Assembly: GCA_964560135.1 (NCBI GenBank)
Contig: CAZLKN010000001.1
Span: 124,001-188,000 of the forward strand
Length of the DNA stretch: 64,000 nucleotides
Origin: CAZLKN01 sp964560135
GTDB lineage: Bacteria; Actinomycetota; JAICYB01
Direction: 5' to 3'
The position numbers were made by a program, and so were the translations under genes. Each line of letters opens with the position of its first letter. Positions within the stretch are counted from its first letter, which is position 1. A model generated the notes under the pieces. That model saw only the letters and a list, made by a program, of their open reading frames with translations, searched no databases and was not told the DNA's origin. Positions 59,914 to 64,000 of the stretch are shown in pieces.

Positions 59914-60835
59914 GTGCGGAAGACGATCCTCGCTCTATCGATGGTGTCGGCCCTTGTTGCGGGGCTCCTGCCGTCGGCNNNNNNNNNNNNNNNNNNNNNN
60001 NNNNNNNNNNNNNNNNNNNNNNNNNNNNNNNNNNNNNNNNNNNNNNNNNNNNNNNNNNNNNNNNNNNNNNNNNNNNNNGACCTTCCGGCCCTCGCGGATC
60101 GGCTGCCACGACCTCGGCTTCCATCCCACCGAGCCCTACGCCTTCTGCGCCGGCCTCGGCGAGGTGCAGGTCTGGGATGTGAGCGATCCGTTGGACCCGG
60201 AGACCGTTGGGCGGATCGTGAACCCCGCGATCCAGTTCGCCCACAACGCGGTCGTGAGCCCCGACGGCACGAAGCTCGTGATCAACGACGAAGCCTTCGC
60301 CTTCCACGAGTGCGAGACGGGCACGAGCGCCTTCGGCTCCCTGTGGATCTACGACATCTCGATCCCCGAGGTACCGGTGCTGGCCGGACGGATCGCCCCG
60401 GAGCCCAGCCGCGCCACCGTCGGCAACTACGCGGACTGGACGGGCTCGTGGTGCACGGCCCACAACTACAACTTCATCCCCGGCACGAACCTCGTCGTCG
60501 CCTCCTGGTTCACCGGTGGGACGACCGTCCACGACATCTCCGACCCACTCCAGCCGCGCAAGCTCGCCTGGTACCGCCCGGATGACGCGATCGCCTACAC
60601 CGCCCACTGGTTCGACGGCAGGATCTACATCAACGACGCCGGCGAGCGGGGGGTGGAGGTCATCGAGGTGGACGACCTGCCCCTTGAGGGCTCCGGCGGA
60701 GACCTGCTGTTCCGGGCCCGCCCCCGGGTCGACCTCACCCCGGTGCTCGTCCCCCAGACGCTGCCCGACCGCCCCGGCCCCCTGGAGGTCCGCGACGCCG
60801 GGAACTCACGCTTCTGCGTGATCCCGGCTATCTAG
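59914..60835 (+). CDS. Secreted LVIVD-repeat beta-propeller protein (copy 2), part lost in a true gap
   Basis: GTG at 59914 with GGAGGG 4 bp upstream opens a signal peptide (about 22 residues to LLPSA). Then 100 N (59979-60078) interrupt. The downstream part matches copy 1 from SRIGCHDLGFHPTEPYAFCAG onward, with long near-identical runs (FAHNAVVSPDGTKLVINDEA). By alignment with copy 1 about 170 residues (around 510 bp) are missing, so the real gap is larger than 100 bp. The flanks do not repeat here, unlike the other two gaps. The C-terminus has an extra part of about 40 residues ending FCVIPAI. Confidence 0.75.
59979..60078. other. Scaffold gap with missing sequence
   Basis: 100 N with unlike flanks. 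Comparison with the paralogue at 58729-59904 predicts about 500 bp of coding sequence here. The tandem similarity of the two genes may have broken the assembly. Confidence 0.85.
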
Positions 60836-60874
60836 CGGCAAGCGAGAATCAACCGGCGCTAGTCCGGCGACCGG

Positions 60875-61010
60875 GACCAGAACTGGTCATTCGACCGGCC
60901 GTGGGCCGGATCCCGACCCACGAAGGCCAGCTGTGGGTCGTATGCGACCACATCTGGTCGGTGGCGGGTCTGAGGTTCGGAATTCCGGCCCATGGTGACC
61001 AGTTGTGGGC
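60875..61010. repeat. Non-coding element with inverted ends, copy B
   Basis: A 136-bp intergenic element from GACCAGAACTGGTCA to TGACCAGTTGTGGGC. It contains GTATGCGACCACATCTGGTC, which corresponds to the centre of copy A (45669-45806). Similar length, same end motifs and same centre argue for common origin. No frame found. Confidence 0.55.
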
Positions 61011-61088
61011 TGGCGTGCGACACACACGAGTGTCGAGCTGCGGGACGGTGCCGTGGCCGGCGAGGCATGACTCCGCGCCCCTGCTTGT

Positions 61089-61117
61089 ACAGATCGTCAA
61101 TCTGAGTGACGATCTGT
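61089..61117. terminator. Perfect 11-bp hairpin between convergent genes
   Basis: ACAGATCGTCA at 61089-61099 pairs with TGACGATCTGT at 61107-61117 (7-nt loop). It lies just downstream of the ABC-permease stop (minus strand) and 254 bp beyond the LVIVD gene, so it could end both. It is unusually AT-balanced for this genome. Confidence 0.5.
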
Positions 61118-61140
61118 GCGCGATCCTGGTGGTCCACGGG

Positions 61141-62226
61141 TCAGGCTTCGCGGCGAGCGAGCTGCCAGAACAGAAGCGTGTAGGCCACCACGCCCCAGGC
61201 TGCGATCACGAGCGCGGAGAGCCACGGGCCGTCGAAGAGCCGCTGGCCGGTGACACCGTTGACGATCAGTCGGGTGGCCTGGCTGGTGGGCACCGCCGAC
61301 AGCAGAGCGTCGGCCCACGGCGGGAGTGCGAACCCCGTGGCGAAGGCCGCGGCGATCAGCGGAAGGGAGACGAGCTGCCCCCACACGCTCACCTGGCTCT
61401 GGGTGCGCGCCAATATCCCCAGCAGCAGCCCGACGCCGATCAGGCTCACGCTCAGGAGCCCCACCCCTGCGGCCACGAGCAGCGGGTCGGCCGGCGGGAT
61501 CTGCGCGATGCCCAGCACCAGCGGCACGCCGAACACGACGAACACCAACCCGTAGAGCGCTTTGGCCAGGACGACCTCCCCGTAGGTGCCGGCGAGCAGG
61601 AGCGCGTCCAGGGTCTTCCGCTCGGACTCTTCCGCGAGGCTCGCGGGGACGAGGCCGAGGATCAGGAAGGTGATGAACATCACCAGCAGGGCCAGGGCCA
61701 GGAACCTGCTGCCGAGCTCCCGGAAGACGAAGCGTCCGGCACCCCCAGGCAGGACGACGACCTCCGAGGTGATCATCGCGGGCGCCGTCTGGCCGGCCAC
61801 CCGTCGGACGGCGGGGTCCACGGCGGCCACCACGAGCTCGGCCCGGAGGTCGCGCAGCTCGCGGAACTCGCGGTGGACCACCTCGAGGCGTGGGTCTCTC
61901 CCGCCGGCCATCGCCTCGTCGAAGTCGTCGTCGTAGACCAAGCCGAGATCCGCATCCTTGTCGCGGACCATCCTCCGGATCTCCGTTTCATCCGACGCGC
62001 CGACGAACTCGACGGCGATGAGGCCGTCGGTTTCGGCCCGGAGCGCCTCCAAGAGCCGGGTCTCGGCCCCCGCTGGATGGGCGACGTGGGCCACCGGACG
62101 GGTCTCCATCCGCGCCATGAACCCGGCGATGATCGGCAGGGCGAGGAAGATCCAAACCGTGGCAGTGCGCAGGGCATCGAGGAGGTCCTTGCGCACCGCT
62201 GCCCGCAGCCTGCGCAGACGCCGCAT
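61141..62226 (-). CDS. ABC-2 type exporter permease
   Basis: A 361-residue permease. First helix at about 18-36 (TATVWIFLALPIIAGFM). A large outside domain of about 150 residues follows, then a block of five helices from about 175 on (LALALLVMFITFLILGLVP onward). The arrangement is that of ABC-2/NatB-like exporters (ABC2_membrane_3). The conserved ESERKTLDALL after the second helix is the coupling motif. The ATG at 62226 lies 2 bp after the ATPase stop, so one operon. Substrate unknown; Na+ or drug export are known roles. Confidence 0.85.
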   Translation of the reverse strand: MRRLRRLRAAVRKDLLDALRTATVWIFLALPIIAGFMARMETRPVAHVAHPAGAETRLLEALRAETDGLIAVEFVGASDETEIRRMVRDKDADLGLVYDDDFDEAMAGGRDPRLEVVHREFRELRDLRAELVVAAVDPAVRRVAGQTAPAMITSEVVVLPGGAGRFVFRELGSRFLALALLVMFITFLILGLVPASLAEESERKTLDALLLAGTYGEVVLAKALYGLVFVVFGVPLVLGIAQIPPADPLLVAAGVGLLSVSLIGVGLLLGILARTQSQVSVWGQLVSLPLIAAAFATGFALPPWADALLSAVPTSQATRLIVNGVTGQRLFDGPWLSALVIAAWGVVAYTLLFWQLARREA

Positions 62227-62228
62227 CC

Positions 62229-63074
62229 CTACAGTGGCCTCCCGGCGAGTTCGACGAACACGTCCTCGAGCGTCCCCTCCCGCGAGTGCATCGTCAGTAC
62301 CCGGCCCTCGCGCATCCAGGTCTCGAGGCGCGCGGCGTCGGCGGCGTCGTCGAGGCGGATGGTCTCTTCTCGGCGGTCGTCGAGCAGCACCGCGGCCGTC
62401 CGCTCGCCGTAGCGAAGCTTGAGCTCCCGGGGATGGTCGAGGGCCACGATCCGACCCTCGCTGATGAAGGCCACCCGCTCGCACAGATGGTCGGCGTCGT
62501 CCATGTCGTGGGTGGTGAGGAAGATCGTGGTGCCCTCACCGGCGAGCTCGGTCAGGATCGTGCGCAGCTCGCGGGCGGCCACCGGATCCAGACCCCTGGT
62601 CGGTTCGTCGCAGAACAGGATCCGCGGACGGTTCACGAGCGCTCGGGCGATCAGCAGCCGCTGTTTCATGCCGGTGGAGTAGGTCTTGACCTTCCGGCGG
62701 CCGTCCTCGGAGCTCAGGCCGACGCGGTCGAGAAGCTCGCCGACACGGGTCCGCGGCACCTCGTAGAGGTCGGCGAACAGCGTCAGGTTCTCGGCCCCCG
62801 TGAGGCGTTCGTAGAGGTTCGGCACCTCGAAGACGGCGTTGATCAACGGCTTGAACCGGTTGCGCTGCCGGACGGCGTCGAAACCGGCGACGGTCGCGGA
62901 GCCGGACGTTGGCCGGGCCCGCCCGACGAGGATGCGGATCGTGGTCGTCTTGCCGGCCCCGTTGTGGCCGAGCAGGCCGAAGATCTCGCCGGGGGCCACG
63001 CTGAAGGTGATGCCGTCGAGGGCCGTGACGGCGCCGAAGCGCTTACACAGATCATGCACCTCGATGGCCGTCAT
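62229..63074 (-). CDS. ABC exporter ATP-binding protein
   Basis: A 281-residue ATPase: Walker A GHNGAGKTTT (about 36-45), signature YSTGMKQRL, Walker B ILFCDEPTRGLD and the switch His in TTHDMDD. The C-terminal extension after about 220 resembles the CcmA/NatA group that pairs with ABC-2 permeases. The ATG at 63074 lies 11 bp after the acetyl-CoA synthetase stop. Confidence 0.9.
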   Translation of the reverse strand: MTAIEVHDLCKRFGAVTALDGITFSVAPGEIFGLLGHNGAGKTTTIRILVGRARPTSGSATVAGFDAVRQRNRFKPLINAVFEVPNLYERLTGAENLTLFADLYEVPRTRVGELLDRVGLSSEDGRRKVKTYSTGMKQRLLIARALVNRPRILFCDEPTRGLDPVAARELRTILTELAGEGTTIFLTTHDMDDADHLCERVAFISEGRIVALDHPRELKLRYGERTAAVLLDDRREETIRLDDAADAARLETWMREGRVLTMHSREGTLEDVFVELAGRPL

Positions 63075-63085
63075 GACGGGAGGCT

Positions 63086-64000
<915 letters not shown>

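Overview
The window is very GC-rich and gene-dense, with frequent GTG/TTG starts, 1-4 bp start/stop overlaps (GTGA, ATGA, TGATG), several TAnnnT boxes 6-8 bp upstream of start codons (leaderless-type promoters), lipoproteins and an LPXTG-like sorting tail. This points to an uncultured Actinomycetota; I cannot place it below phylum level. It looks like a metagenome scaffold. Three runs of exactly 100 N occur, and two of them are bounded by an identical 55-bp sequence on both sides, so they are joins of overlapping contigs rather than missing DNA.

Main observation: two genes are each interrupted by a single in-frame UGA exactly where the family has its redox-active or catalytic cysteine. One is a rhodanese-CBS protein (6137-6808, UGA codon 66). 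The other is a 74-residue SelW-like protein (33212-33436, minus strand, CxxU motif, UGA codon 11). Each UGA is followed by a hairpin with a G in the first two loop positions at a distance expected for a bacterial SECIS. The simplest reading is two selenocysteine proteins in a Sec-decoding actinobacterium. No sel genes lie in the window.

Layout. 1-6047: envelope glycan and redox genes (polytopic glycosyltransferase-like protein, GT2, DUF2064 transferase, cytochrome b-like/molybdopterin oxidoreductase, membrane protein, sugar-dehydrogenase-like lipoprotein, NAD-dependent epimerase). 6137-10280: selenoprotein rhodanese and a 1127-residue secreted repeat protein with curlin-like QxGxN motifs. 10618-17119: acyl-CoA ligase and an island of secreted or lipid-anchored proteins of unknown function, including two paralogues of one unrecognised family. 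17262-32027: three secreted neutral-ceramidase-like proteins and a GH92 mannosidase, separated by small membrane/coiled-coil proteins, a GNAT, a double-kinase fusion and a DUF4258/DUF2283 pair. 32050-39487: FIST sensor, SelW-like selenoprotein, two acyl/acetyl-CoA synthetases, SpoU methyltransferase, stand-alone LigD-type polymerase, MaoC hydratase. 39714-45378: ECF-type sigma factor with a long Pro/Gly/Gln tail, metallophosphoesterase, GH1 glycosidase, TetR regulator with palindromic operators. 45832-50075: TlpA-like thioredoxin, cupredoxin-like protein, D-Ala-D-Ala carboxypeptidase, LMW phosphatase, and a MerR-cyclase-YHS protein. 50072-58611: PepN, fumarase, then a lipoate/2-oxoacid dehydrogenase operon (lpd, E2, lipB, lipA). 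58729-64000: two LVIVD-repeat secreted proteins, an ABC-2 exporter and the C-terminal part of acetyl-CoA synthetase.

The genes imply an aerobic or facultative heterotroph that degrades lipids and glycans outside the cell, activates fatty acids and acetate, and uses a lipoylated 2-oxoacid dehydrogenase. Two diverged 136-138 bp non-coding elements with inverted ends (45669-45806 and 60875-61010) form a dispersed repeat family.
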